The notes under the pieces were generated by a model. That model had not been told where the DNA came from. It was given only the letters and a program-made list of their open reading frames with translations, and ran no database searches. A stretch of DNA of 64,000 nucleotides from Nocardioides hwasunensis (GTDB taxonomy: Bacteria > Actinomycetota > Actinomycetes > Propionibacteriales > Nocardioidaceae), in NCBI RefSeq assembly GCF_014779665.1, contig NZ_JACXYY010000004.1, positions 372,001 through 436,000 of the forward strand. The letters are read 5' to 3'. The position numbers and the translations under genes were made by a program. Below are positions 33,784-42,576 of this stretch, in pieces (the first letter of the stretch is position 1; every line of letters begins with the position of its first letter).

Positions 33784-36700
33784 GCGGGGCCTGCTTCCGT
33801 GTGCTGTGTGGAACTCTTGGCTGCTTGTCGACCGCGGCTGACTCCGGCCTTGTGGGCCGAGAGTCGGCGGCGGATCGCTTCGGGGTCGCGCGTCTTGGCG
33901 GCCGTGGGCGCGGTCACGCTACCGGGGACGAGGCGCTCTCCGGGGGCTCGTCGAGGGAGTCCGGCGACGGTCGGCTCGGCGGCCGGAGCCTCCTCCGCGA
34001 CGTGCTCGGCGATCTCCCATCCGCGGTCGACCTCGGTCTGGTGGAACTCACCGTTGCCGTCGCCCGCGAGCCAGCCCGAGCGCATCGACTTGAAGATCGG
34101 CGAGTCGCCGCCGATGCGGGCCGGAGCCGAGCCGTGAGGGTCGATCGGGCCACCGAGGCCGTTGCTCGCGAGGAGCTCGTCGAACCCGTCGGTGCCGTGG
34201 GTGCCGTGGTCCACGCCGTGGGCGCCGAAGGCCGCTGCGGGCAGGTCGTACGTCGGCGCGGCGGCGGCCGGCGTCTCCTCGACGGTGGGCTCGACGGTGG
34301 GCTCGACGGTCTCCTCGGCGATCGGCTCGTGGGCCGGCTCCTCGGACACGGGCGCTGTCTCGGGCTCGGTGACGGGCTCGGCGACGGGCTGCTCGGCTGC
34401 CGGAGGCTGCCAGGCGGGAGCCTGCTTCCAGGCCGGCTCCTGCTCGGCGGGAGCAGACGTCGCGCCCAGGCCCAGCGGGTCGTCGTGGTCGACCTCGGGC
34501 CGCGGCTCGGCGTCGACGGCCGGCTCGGACTCGAGCGCGGACTCAGGCTCAGGCTCGGCCTCGACAGCCGGCTCGGGCTCGGGCTCGGCCTCGACGTGCG
34601 CCACCGGGTGGTCGTCGAAGGCGTCGGCGGGCAGGGGGTCGGAGAGCGGGTCGGAGACGCGGACGGTGTCGAGCCTCGGCTCGTCGGCGACGGGCGCCTC
34701 TGCCTGCTCCGCGGCCAGCTCAGCCGAGGGCTCCTCGACCGTGGGCTGGTCAGCCGGCTCGGACGTCGAGGACCCCGCGGCCCGCGCCTCCTCCTCGGCC
34801 TGTGCGCGCTGACGGGCGGCGAGGGCGGTGATCGGGACGACGGGAGCGACCTTGTCGGCCGTGCTCGCGGCCGGCGTCTCCTCGCTCGGCGCGGGCTCGC
34901 GCTTGCCGAACAGCGGCCCCGTGGCTCCGGAGGTCTCGGGCGGCAGGAACGCGTCGGCACCGGTGCGAGGCATGTTGGCGCCCGGCTCGCGACGCGGCAG
35001 GAGGCTCTCCAGCGAGGGACGTCCCTCAGTGGCGGCGGCAGTGGCGGCGGCAGTGGCGGTGGCGGTGGCGGTGGTGGGCGCGGTCTCGACGACCTCGGCC
35101 ACCGGCTCCTGGACGGCCGGCTCGTCGACCGGCTCGTGGACCGGCTGCTTCTTGGCGGCCTTCGCCTCGGCGGCGGCCTCCTTCTTGGCGGCCTTCTCGG
35201 CGGCCTTGCCCGCGGCCTTCTCCGCACGCGAGCGGTTGCGGGCCTCGCGCCGCGACTCGTGCACCTGGGCTCCGGCCGGGACGGGCTCGGGCGTCTCGGC
35301 GGACCGGAGGTCGAGCACGTCGACGGCCGGGACCGGCTCGGCGGCCACGGTCGGCAGCGCGGACGACGTCGGCGTACCGACCTGGGCCACGTCGGGCAGC
35401 ACGGACGGAGGGAGCAGGACGGAGGCGGTCATGCCACCACCGGGGTTGCGGGAGAGCGAGGCGACGATGCCGTGGCGCTCGGCCAGGCGGGAGACCACGA
35501 ACAGGCCCATCCGGCGGGCGGTGTCGGGCGTGGCCTCGGCACCGTGCTGCAGGTCGCTGTTGAGCTGCTCGAGCTCGGCCTGGGGCACGCCGAGGCCGGA
35601 GTCGGTGATGGTGATGGTGACGCCGTCGGCGCCCTGCTTGGCCGCGAGCCGGACCGGCTCGGCGGGCGGCGAGTAGGTCAGGGCGTTGTCGACCAGCTCG
35701 GTGAGCAGGTGGACCACGTCGGCGGCCGCGTCGTCGCCGACCCGGGTGCCGAGGTGCGACAGGATCTGCACGCGCTGGTAGTCCTGCACGCCGGACGTCG
35801 CGGCCTGGAGTGCCTCGCCGACCGTGAGGCTGAACTGGCCGGCGGCCCGGTTGGGCGCGTCCGCGAGGATCAGCAGGGAGTCGGCCGTGCGACGCATCCG
35901 CGAGGCGAGGTGGTCGAGGCGGAAGAGGGACTCGAGGCGACGCGGGTCCTCCTCGTCGTGCTCGAGGCGCTCGATCTGGGCCAGCTGCTGGTTGACCAGC
36001 GAGGTGGAGCGACGCGAGAGCGTCACGAACATCGCGTTGACGGTCTGGCGCAGCTGCGCCTCACCGGAGGCGAGGTGGATGGCCTGGCGGTGGAGGTCGT
36101 CGACCGCACGCGCGACCTGGCCGATCTCCTCGTTGGTGGTCACGTCGATGGTGCGGATCGGCTCCGGCTCCTGGCCGGCCCGGATCCGCGCGACCGCGTC
36201 GGGCAGGCGGTGGCGGGCCACCGCGAGGGCGCCGTCACGGACCCTGCCGATCGGCTCGAGGAGGCTGCGGGCCACCACGAAGGCCAAGAACACGGCAGCG
36301 CCGAGGGCGAGCAGCGTGAGGAGCGCGCCGAGGAGCGCGTTGCGCTGGGCGGCGGAGGCCGCGTCGGCGAGCGAGGTGGTCACACCGGAGATCAGCGTCT
36401 CGGTGATCTGGTCGTAGGGCGCGTAGGCGTCACGGCCGTCGAGGTTCGTGGCGGAGTTGTCGCGGATCTCACCGGCGTGGCGGGTGTTCTGCGTGCGGAG
36501 CTCGGCGGTCTGGGCCTCGGCGCCCTCGACGGCACCGGCGAGCCGGTCGATGGCCGCCGCCTCCACGCCGATCTCCGAGAACAGCTCCTGCGAGGTGGAC
36601 TGCGCCAGCGTCGAGGCGAGCAGACCCTGCTGCATGGCGAGCGAGAGGCGCCCGCTCATGGCCTGGGAGATCTGCTCCAGCCGTGGCTCCGGCGTCTCCT

Positions 36701-37202
36701 GCGCGGCGTTCACGCTGGTGATCAGCTGAGAGGTGCTCGACTCGAGCTGGCGGACCAGGGCGATCCAGGTGGCCGGGCCGAGGTTCTCGGCGCCCTCACC
36801 GCGCATGGCCTGGCTGAGGTCGAGCAGCGCGTCGACGTGGGCGGTCTGCAGGTCGTCGAGCCCGGCGCTGTCGCGGACCTCGGTCAGCGTCTCGGCGTTG
36901 GCCACGACGTCGGAGATCGCGTCGATCAGGTCGCCCTGGCTCGCGGCGCTGTCGGACTGCGCGGCGACCATCGCCGACTCCGCGGAGGTCAGGTAGTCGA
37001 CCGCGGGCTGGATGATCGTGACCTGCTCGGCGCTCGTCGACGCCTGACGCGAGTCGCCGTAGTCTCCGGCCACCCGCAGGCCGCCGAGGACACCGGCGAG
37101 GACCAGTGGGATGGCCAGGGCGAGGGCGATCTTGCGCCGCAACGGCCAACCGGCGACCGTGAGACCCATGCCCTTCCCGGGCCGGGCTGCATCCTGAGTC
37201 AT
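33780..37202 (-). CDS. cvnA: Conservon sensor histidine kinase-like protein CvnA
   Basis: Membrane sensor of 1140 aa, first gene of the conservon. Membrane segments at ~23-45 and ~289-312 flank an external helical sensor domain of about 240 residues, like nitrate/nitrite-sensing NIT domains. HAMP follows (~313-375), then a dimerisation helix with His431 (RLDHLASR) and a GHKL ATPase domain (ELVDNAL 502-508, DSGLGVP 534-540, MGLFVV 565-570). The last ~530 residues are a low-complexity Ala/Pro/Glu tail, unusually long, with Lys-rich and TATATA-type runs. A TAGGTT -10-like box is found near 37270 on the minus strand. The long plus-strand ORF opposite is a codon-bias shadow. Confidence 0.92.
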   Translation of the reverse strand: MTQDAARPGKGMGLTVAGWPLRRKIALALAIPLVLAGVLGGLRVAGDYGDSRQASTSAEQVTIIQPAVDYLTSAESAMVAAQSDSAASQGDLIDAISDVVANAETLTEVRDSAGLDDLQTAHVDALLDLSQAMRGEGAENLGPATWIALVRQLESSTSQLITSVNAAQETPEPRLEQISQAMSGRLSLAMQQGLLASTLAQSTSQELFSEIGVEAAAIDRLAGAVEGAEAQTAELRTQNTRHAGEIRDNSATNLDGRDAYAPYDQITETLISGVTTSLADAASAAQRNALLGALLTLLALGAAVFLAFVVARSLLEPIGRVRDGALAVARHRLPDAVARIRAGQEPEPIRTIDVTTNEEIGQVARAVDDLHRQAIHLASGEAQLRQTVNAMFVTLSRRSTSLVNQQLAQIERLEHDEEDPRRLESLFRLDHLASRMRRTADSLLILADAPNRAAGQFSLTVGEALQAATSGVQDYQRVQILSHLGTRVGDDAAADVVHLLTELVDNALTYSPPAEPVRLAAKQGADGVTITITDSGLGVPQAELEQLNSDLQHGAEATPDTARRMGLFVVSRLAERHGIVASLSRNPGGGMTASVLLPPSVLPDVAQVGTPTSSALPTVAAEPVPAVDVLDLRSAETPEPVPAGAQVHESRREARNRSRAEKAAGKAAEKAAKKEAAAEAKAAKKQPVHEPVDEPAVQEPVAEVVETAPTTATATATAAATAAATEGRPSLESLLPRREPGANMPRTGADAFLPPETSGATGPLFGKREPAPSEETPAASTADKVAPVVPITALAARQRAQAEEEARAAGSSTSEPADQPTVEEPSAELAAEQAEAPVADEPRLDTVRVSDPLSDPLPADAFDDHPVAHVEAEPEPEPAVEAEPEPESALESEPAVDAEPRPEVDHDDPLGLGATSAPAEQEPAWKQAPAWQPPAAEQPVAEPVTEPETAPVSEEPAHEPIAEETVEPTVEPTVEETPAAAAPTYDLPAAAFGAHGVDHGTHGTDGFDELLASNGLGGPIDPHGSAPARIGGDSPIFKSMRSGWLAGDGNGEFHQTEVDRGWEIAEHVAEEAPAAEPTVAGLPRRAPGERLVPGSVTAPTAAKTRDPEAIRRRLSAHKAGVSRGRQAAKSSTQHTEAGPA

Positions 37203-37393
37203 GTGTGCCTCGCGTTTGGTGGGCGACTGCGAACGACGAACGTGCTCCGGCGATCCCGAGCAGGCTCAACCTAAGGAATCCGGCGACATTCCGTGGCGTT
37301 TTCGCAGAACTGGTGATCGAGGGTGTATGTGGCCCAGACCGGTTCATCGGACAGACCTTCCGCCCGCGTGCGAGTTCGGGCAGGGTGCTCGCC

Positions 37394-38590
37394 ATGACCC
37401 TTCATCTCGGGAGGGGCCGCTCGCTCGCGGCTGCCCTGGTGTCCACCCTCGTCCTGACCATCTCCGCGGTCGTCCTGCCGGCCGTCACGGCCCCCGCGCA
37501 GGCCGCCGCCCCGATCACCGTCAGCCAGGCGATCGGCCAGCAGACGGGCGCCACGCAGACCGTGCGCGGCTACGTCGTCGGGCAGCCGACGGCGACCAGC
37601 ACCGTCGTACGCTCCGGCTTCCCCAACGACTACGCGCTCGCGATCGCCGACTCGCCGTCGCAGACCAGCACCTCGTCGATGCTCTACGTGCAGATCCCCT
37701 CGGCCTTCCGCGCGCAGTGGGGCTTGAAGTCGCACCCGTCGCTGATGGGCCGGCAGATCGACGTGACCGGTGCGCTGGCGGCGTACTTCTCCCACCCCGG
37801 CATGACAGGCACGTCCGCCTTCGCGGACGCCGATGGCGGCAGCACGCCGACGGACCCGCCGACGACCGACCCGACCACGCCACCGGGCGGGACGGACAGC
37901 CCGTGGGACGACACCTACTACGCGCCCGCGGTCGGCAAGACCGGGTCCGCACTCAAGAGCTCGCTGCACGAGATCATCGACGACAACACCCGGCTGTCCT
38001 ACGACCAGGTCTGGACCGCGCTCAAGGACACCGACCAGGACCCGAACAACACGAGCAACGTCCTCGAGCTCTACACCGGCAGGTCGATCTCGAAGAACAG
38101 CTTCGGAGGCGGGACCGGCCAGTGGAACCGTGAGCACGTGTGGGCGCAGTCCCGTGGCGGGTTCTCCACCAGCGCCGGACCGGGCACCGACCTGCACCAC
38201 CTGCGCGCCGAGGACGTCCAGGTCAACGGCACCCGCGGCAACAAGGACTTCGACGACGGTGGCTCGGCCGTCTCCGGCTGCTCGGGCTGCTTCGCCGACT
38301 CCGACTCGTTCGAGCCACGCGACGCGGTCAAGGGTGACGTCGCCCGGATGCTCCTCTACATGGCGGTGCGCTACAACGGCGACGACGGCTTCCAGGACCT
38401 CGAGATGAGCGAGGTCGTCGGCAGCGCCGTCCCGAGGATCGGTGACCTCGACGTCCTGCTGGCGTGGAACGCCGCCGACCCGGTCGACGCGTTCGAGATG
38501 CGCCGCAACGACCGGATCCACGCGCAGTGGCAGGGCAACCGCAACCCGTTCGTCGACCACCCCGAGTGGGCGAACGCGATCTGGAACTGA
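37394..38590 (+). CDS. Secreted endonuclease I family nuclease with OB-fold domain
   Basis: Exported nuclease of 398 aa. The signal peptide ends near residue 38 (VTAPAQAAA). A DUF6359-like OB-fold domain (~40-155, ITVSQAIGQQTGATQTVRGYVVG) and a Pro/Thr linker lead to the endonuclease I domain (~165-398) with the catalytic QWNREHVWAQSRGGF and DLHHLRAEDVQVNGTRGNKDF. Relatives (EndA, Bacillus extracellular ribonuclease) are nonspecific nucleases for nutrient scavenging. A SGCSGCFADSDSF pair of Cys may form a disulfide. ATG 37394 gives a proper signal peptide. Confidence 0.9.
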   Translation: MTLHLGRGRSLAAALVSTLVLTISAVVLPAVTAPAQAAAPITVSQAIGQQTGATQTVRGYVVGQPTATSTVVRSGFPNDYALAIADSPSQTSTSSMLYVQIPSAFRAQWGLKSHPSLMGRQIDVTGALAAYFSHPGMTGTSAFADADGGSTPTDPPTTDPTTPPGGTDSPWDDTYYAPAVGKTGSALKSSLHEIIDDNTRLSYDQVWTALKDTDQDPNNTSNVLELYTGRSISKNSFGGGTGQWNREHVWAQSRGGFSTSAGPGTDLHHLRAEDVQVNGTRGNKDFDDGGSAVSGCSGCFADSDSFEPRDAVKGDVARMLLYMAVRYNGDDGFQDLEMSEVVGSAVPRIGDLDVLLAWNAADPVDAFEMRRNDRIHAQWQGNRNPFVDHPEWANAIWN

Positions 38591-38618
38591 CGACTCCGAC
38601 GTCCGAACCTCTTCTCAC

Positions 38619-38669
38619 CCCGACCCTGCGGGTGTAGGCAGGGTCGGGAGGCGCACCGCCTCCCGACCC
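38619..38669 (+). promoter_or_regulatory. Two overlapping, mutually exclusive leader hairpins before desaturase
   Basis: Stem A pairs CCCGACCCTGC (38619-38629) with GCAGGGTCGGG (38638-38648). Stem B pairs GGGTCGGGAGGCG (38641-38653) with 38657-38669 around CAC. Both are perfect and share GGGTCGGG at 38641-38648, so they cannot form together. Stem B ends two bases before the ribosome-binding site. Stem A alone could terminate the upstream endonuclease transcript. Confidence 0.55.
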
Positions 38670-38683
38670 GCGAGGAGTCCGAC

Positions 38684-39616
38684 ATGGCCGCTCTCGACAC
38701 CACCCAGCTGCTGACGGAGCTGGAGCCGGTGGTGGAGCAGAACCTCAACCGCCACCTCGACACCGCCGACGAGTGGATGCCCCACGAGTACGTGCCCTGG
38801 AGCCTGGGACGCGACTTCGCCGACCTGGGCGGCGACCCGTGGGAGGTGGCGCAGTCCCAGCTGTCGCCGATCGCGCGCACGGCGCTGGAGGTCAACCTGC
38901 TCACCGAGGACAACCTGCCGAGCTATCACCGCGAGATCGACCGCGCGTTCGGCAGGGACAGCGCCTGGGGCACCTGGGTCAACCGCTGGACCGCCGAGGA
39001 GGGTCGCCACGCCTTCTGCATCCGCGACTACCTGCTCGTCACCCGCGGCGTCGATCCCGTCGAGCTGGAGCGGGCCCGGATGGAGACGATGGAGACCGGC
39101 TACGAGGCGCTCGACAAGTCACTGCTCAACGTGTGCGCCTACGTCTCGTTCCAGGAGCTCGCCACCCGGATCTCGCACCGCAACACCGGGCGCTACACAG
39201 CGGAGCCGATCGCCGAGAAGCTGCTGAGCCGGGTCGCCAAGGACGAGAACCTGCACATGATCTTCTACCGCAACCTCGTCAGCGCGGCCCTCCAGCTCGC
39301 GCCGAGCCAGACGATGCAGGCGATCACCGAGGAGGTCGTCGGCTTCCAGATGCCGGGCAGCGTCATCCCGGGCTTCTCGCGCAAGGCGGTGCAGATGGCG
39401 AAGGCCGGGATCTACGACCTGCGCATCCACCACGACGACATCGTCACCCCGCTGCTGCGGCAGTGGGGGGTGTGGGACCTCGAGGGGCTCGACGAGGACG
39501 GCGAGAAGGCGCGCGAGGTGCTCGCCGCCGCGGTGTCGGCCCTGGACGCCGAGGCGACCCGCTTCGTGGAGCGCCGCGCGGAGGCCGAGGCGAAGCGGGC
39601 TGCCCGTCAGTCCTGA
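38684..39616 (+). CDS. desA: Acyl-ACP desaturase
   Basis: Soluble di-iron fatty acid desaturase (type 2) of 310 aa that introduces a double bond into acyl chains bound to ACP, using ferredoxin and O2. The iron-binding motifs EEGRH (105-109) and ENLH (188-191, KDENLHMIF) are present, along with LPSYHREIDRAFG. Membrane fluidity or mycolic-like lipid modification is the likely role. ATG 38684 follows a CGAGGAG site. Its leader holds two competing hairpins. Codon use and composition match neighbours. Confidence 0.93.
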   Translation: MAALDTTQLLTELEPVVEQNLNRHLDTADEWMPHEYVPWSLGRDFADLGGDPWEVAQSQLSPIARTALEVNLLTEDNLPSYHREIDRAFGRDSAWGTWVNRWTAEEGRHAFCIRDYLLVTRGVDPVELERARMETMETGYEALDKSLLNVCAYVSFQELATRISHRNTGRYTAEPIAEKLLSRVAKDENLHMIFYRNLVSAALQLAPSQTMQAITEEVVGFQMPGSVIPGFSRKAVQMAKAGIYDLRIHHDDIVTPLLRQWGVWDLEGLDEDGEKAREVLAAAVSALDAEATRFVERRAEAEAKRAARQS

Positions 39617-39640
39617 GGGTCCGGCCGTCATGCTTCTCCC

Positions 39641-40030
39641 ATGAGCGAGCGCAACGTCCTCGGTGGTGAGCTCGAGCCGTGCGGCACCGACCCGGTGACG
39701 GGCTACTACCGCGACGGCACCTGCACCGTCGGCCCGCAGGACGTCGGCCTGCACGCCATCTGCGCGGTGATGACCGAGGAGTTCCTCGCCCACCAGAGGG
39801 CCGTCGGCAACGACCTGTCGACACCTCGCCCGGAATGGAGCTTCCCCGGGCTGGTGCCCGGCGACCGCTGGTGCGTCGTGGCCGCGCGCTGGCTCGACGC
39901 GTACGCCGACGGCCTCGCGGCACCGGTCGTCCTGGCGGCGACCTCCGAGCGTGCACTGGACGTCGTACCGCTCGAGGTGCTCCGGGCGCACTCCGTCGAC
40001 GTGCCGCCCGACCTCAGCTCCTGGGAGTGA
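39641..40030 (+). CDS. DUF2237 family protein
   Basis: A 129-aa protein matching DUF2237, a family of unknown function found across bacteria. Typical stretches are RNVLGGELEPCGTDPVTGYYRDG and HAICAVMTEEFLAHQR, followed by NDLSTPRPEWSFPGL and GDRWCVVAARW. The conserved Cys and His residues hint at metal or ligand binding, but no function is known. It starts 25 bases after the desaturase stop on the same strand and may be co-transcribed. Confidence 0.88.
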   Translation: MSERNVLGGELEPCGTDPVTGYYRDGTCTVGPQDVGLHAICAVMTEEFLAHQRAVGNDLSTPRPEWSFPGLVPGDRWCVVAARWLDAYADGLAAPVVLAATSERALDVVPLEVLRAHSVDVPPDLSSWE

Positions 40031-40045
40031 GGACGCTCGCCAGGA

Positions 40046-40717
40046 TCAGTGGCTGTGCGGCGGGACGACCGGGCCCTCAGACGGCTGGACCACCACGAAG
40101 CCCGGCCCCTGGAAGGCGTACTGGAACGCCTCGCCCGTGCCACCGCGCAGCATCGAGCGCATGTTCATGGAGCTGACCACCTGCGGCACCAGGTTGGCCG
40201 ACCAGCACACGGCGGCATTCATGTCGACATAGGTCGGAGGACCGGAGCAGTCGAGGATCAGGGGCTGGCCGTCGCTGGTCAACGCGACGGTGCCGTGGCC
40301 CTGGATGAGGGTGTTGAACATCCCGCCGGTCATCATCCCGGCGCCCTTCACCCGGTGGACGTCGTAGTCCAGCGTCGCGTCCATCGCGAGCAGGGACGTG
40401 CCGTTGACCGACAGCCCGTCGCCTTCGAGGCGCACGAGGAAGATGTCCTTCGCGGTGTCGGCGAAGAAGACCTCGCCCTGGCCGGAGACCGTCATCAGCG
40501 GCGTGTCCTCCGACGTCACCAGCCGGCGCATCATCTTGCCGACCGAGCCGGCCGCCTTGTGCTCGAAGGACACCTGGCCCTGGAAGGCGACCATCGACCC
40601 CTTGGCCGCGAGCACCGGCTCGCCGAGCACCGTCCGCAAGGTCTTGCGGTGGTGCAGGCTCCACCTCTCGGTGGTCGGGTTCTCCTGGTTGGCCTGGTCG
40701 AAGAGCTCGCTGCGCAT
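40046..40717 (-). CDS. AIM24 family protein
   Basis: A 223-aa protein of the AIM24 (TIGR00266-related) beta-sandwich family, named after a yeast mitochondrial protein; the bacterial role is unknown. It has repeated beta-strand motifs: MVAFQGQVSFEHKAAG, VFFADTAKDIFLVRL, the segment GDGLSVNGTSLLAMD, and YAFQGPGFVVVQPSEG near the end. No membrane segment is visible. Starts at ATG 40717 or ATG 40726 (MSVMRSEL) are both possible; GGTGAGG fits 40717 better. It is alone on the minus strand. Confidence 0.85.
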   Translation of the reverse strand: MRSELFDQANQENPTTERWSLHHRKTLRTVLGEPVLAAKGSMVAFQGQVSFEHKAAGSVGKMMRRLVTSEDTPLMTVSGQGEVFFADTAKDIFLVRLEGDGLSVNGTSLLAMDATLDYDVHRVKGAGMMTGGMFNTLIQGHGTVALTSDGQPLILDCSGPPTYVDMNAAVCWSANLVPQVVSSMNMRSMLRGGTGEAFQYAFQGPGFVVVQPSEGPVVPPHSH

Positions 40718-40835
40718 GACAGACATCCTCACCAGTTTCGATCCGCCCAAACCAGCCTTCCGTAGGCAGTTCCTCCAGTGTTGGCCCGTTCCCCCGCTCA
40801 GCACGAGCTCAGCGTGAGCGAGCTGCCTCCGTTGC

Positions 40836-42308
40836 TCAGGGAGCGCGGTTGCCCCGGGCATCCTCCTGCTCGACGAGGGCGTCGAGGTCCTTGAGCCGGT
40901 CGAGACCGTTGACCGCGCGCGACATCCGGTGGTTGCCGGCGAAGGTCTCGCGGTGCCGGTCGAGGAACCACCAGTAGCCGGCGGTGAACGGGCAGGCGTC
41001 GTCGCCCACCCGCACCTTCGGGTCGAAGCGGCACGAGCCGCAGTGGTCCGACATCTTCGAGATGTACGCCCCGCCGGACGTGTAGGGCTTGGTCATCATC
41101 ACCCCGCCGTCGGCGTGCTGCGACATGCCGACCACGTTGGGCACCATCACCCAGTCGTAGCCGTCGACGAAGGCGCGGTGGAACCAGTCGGTGACCTGAC
41201 GGGGCGACCAGCCGCGTTGCAGGGCGTAGGACCCCAGCACCATCAGCCGCGGGATGTGGTGCACCCAGCCGTGCTCGGCGACCTGTTCCAGCGTGTGGGA
41301 GAGGCAGCGCGCGTCGGTGGCCCCGGCGTCCAGCTCGGCGAACCACCGCGGCAGCCGCTCGGTCGCCCGCAGCCCGTTCTCCCGGCGATAGCCGTCGCCC
41401 TGGTGCCAGTAGGTGTGCCAGACGTAGTCGCGCCACCCGATGACCTGGCGCACGAAGCCCTCGACGCTCGCGATCGGCGCGGCCCCGGCGCGGTACGCCG
41501 CCTCGGCGCGCTCGGCGACCTCGAGCGGGTCGAGCAGCCCGAGGTTCATCGGTGCGCTGATGAGGCTGTGTGCCATCCACGGGTCGCCCTCGAGGATCGC
41601 GTCCTCGTGCGCGCCGAACTCCGGCAGCCGGTGCTCGACGAAGTGGTCGAGCGCGGCCAAGGCCTCGCGCCGCGTCGCCGGGAAGCGGCGCTCACCGTCC
41701 CGCCCCAGGAACGAGATGCCCTCGTCACGCTCCCAGCGGTCGAGGTCCTCGCGCACCTGGGCGTCGATCTCGTCCTCGGCCGGCCACCACGGCTCGGTGA
41801 CGCCCAGCGTCGCGGCGCCCTTCGGCGGTGGCTCGCGGTTGTCGTGGTCGAAGTTCCACCGACCGCCGGCCGGCTCCCCGCCGTCGAGGAGCACGCCGTG
41901 GGCGAGCCGCGACCGACGGTAGAAGTCCTCCATGACCAGCCGCGTGGCCCCCCGCCCCTCGGCCCAGCGCTCGAAGTCCTCGCGCGGCGTGGCGAACCCG
42001 CGCGGCGGCAGCACGGTCGCGCCGAGCCGCTCGACCAACCCGAGGGCGGCGAACGACGTCGGGTGCACGACCTCGACGTGGTCGTGCGCGGCCACCACCT
42101 CGGCGTACGTCTCCGCGCGCACGTAGGCCAGCCGGTCACCGAGCTCGGCGGCGCGGTGGCGCATCGCACTGAGCACCAGGTGCGCCTTGGCACGGTGGAA
42201 TCGGCGACGCCGGAACACCCCCAGCGACTCCACCATCAGCAGCGGACCCCGGTGGTCGCCGACGAAGTGCGGTCCGAGCTGGTCGCCGAAGAGCCAGCGG
42301 GTGGTCAT
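40836..42308 (-). CDS. Iron-sulfur photolyase/cryptochrome (FeS-BCP, PhrB-like)
   Basis: A 490-aa member of the prokaryotic cryptochrome/(6-4) photolyase group with a 4Fe-4S cluster. The four Cys ligands are visible: Cys335 (DARCLSHTLEQ), Cys423 and Cys426 (DHCGSCRFDP), Cys439 (DDACPF). The N-terminal Rossmann-like antenna domain (WLFGDQLGPHF) and the helical FAD domain (GFVRQVIGWRDYVW, YALQRGWSPRQV) are complete. The Agrobacterium homologue PhrB repairs (6-4) photoproducts using light; repair or light signalling here is inferred. The DUF2945 gene lies just upstream on the same strand. Confidence 0.92.
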   Translation of the reverse strand: MTTRWLFGDQLGPHFVGDHRGPLLMVESLGVFRRRRFHRAKAHLVLSAMRHRAAELGDRLAYVRAETYAEVVAAHDHVEVVHPTSFAALGLVERLGATVLPPRGFATPREDFERWAEGRGATRLVMEDFYRRSRLAHGVLLDGGEPAGGRWNFDHDNREPPPKGAATLGVTEPWWPAEDEIDAQVREDLDRWERDEGISFLGRDGERRFPATRREALAALDHFVEHRLPEFGAHEDAILEGDPWMAHSLISAPMNLGLLDPLEVAERAEAAYRAGAAPIASVEGFVRQVIGWRDYVWHTYWHQGDGYRRENGLRATERLPRWFAELDAGATDARCLSHTLEQVAEHGWVHHIPRLMVLGSYALQRGWSPRQVTDWFHRAFVDGYDWVMVPNVVGMSQHADGGVMMTKPYTSGGAYISKMSDHCGSCRFDPKVRVGDDACPFTAGYWWFLDRHRETFAGNHRMSRAVNGLDRLKDLDALVEQEDARGNRAP

Positions 42309-42321
42309 GCCTGCCAGCCTC

Positions 42322-42534
42322 TCAGGCCCGCTCGACCTCGCTCTGCAGCTTGAGCACGGTGGTGCCGTCCTCCTGCTCGATGACGTACGCCGGGTCGTCG
42401 TCGCTGCCCTTGCGGGTGATCTTCTCGCCCTTGATCGTGCGGCTCACCTCGTCGTGATGGACCTCGGTGACCGTGCCCTCGGCCCACGAGGAGCCCCACT
42501 TCCACTTCACGTTCGTGCCGGTGCGGATCGCCAT
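42322..42534 (-). CDS. DUF2945 (Tudor-like) small protein
   Basis: A 70-aa DUF2945 protein with a small SH3/Tudor-like barrel: GTNVKWKWGSSWAEGTVTEV, then ITRKGSDDDPAYVIEQEDG, ending in a short helix. Family members are called hypervirulence-associated after a plant pathogen, but no activity is known. ATG 42534 is preferred over ATG 42543 (MGRMAIR). It sits 14 bases upstream of the photolyase gene and may share its transcript. Confidence 0.85.
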   Translation of the reverse strand: MAIRTGTNVKWKWGSSWAEGTVTEVHHDEVSRTIKGEKITRKGSDDDPAYVIEQEDGTTVLKLQSEVERA

Positions 42535-42576
42535 GCGCCCCACGGTGCCACCGCCGCCGGACAGGACGCACCACCC

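Noticed and set aside
33801..37274. Plus-strand open frame of 1157 codons opposite cvnA
   Set aside because: Gly/Arg/Leu-rich antisense shadow without any recognisable domain.
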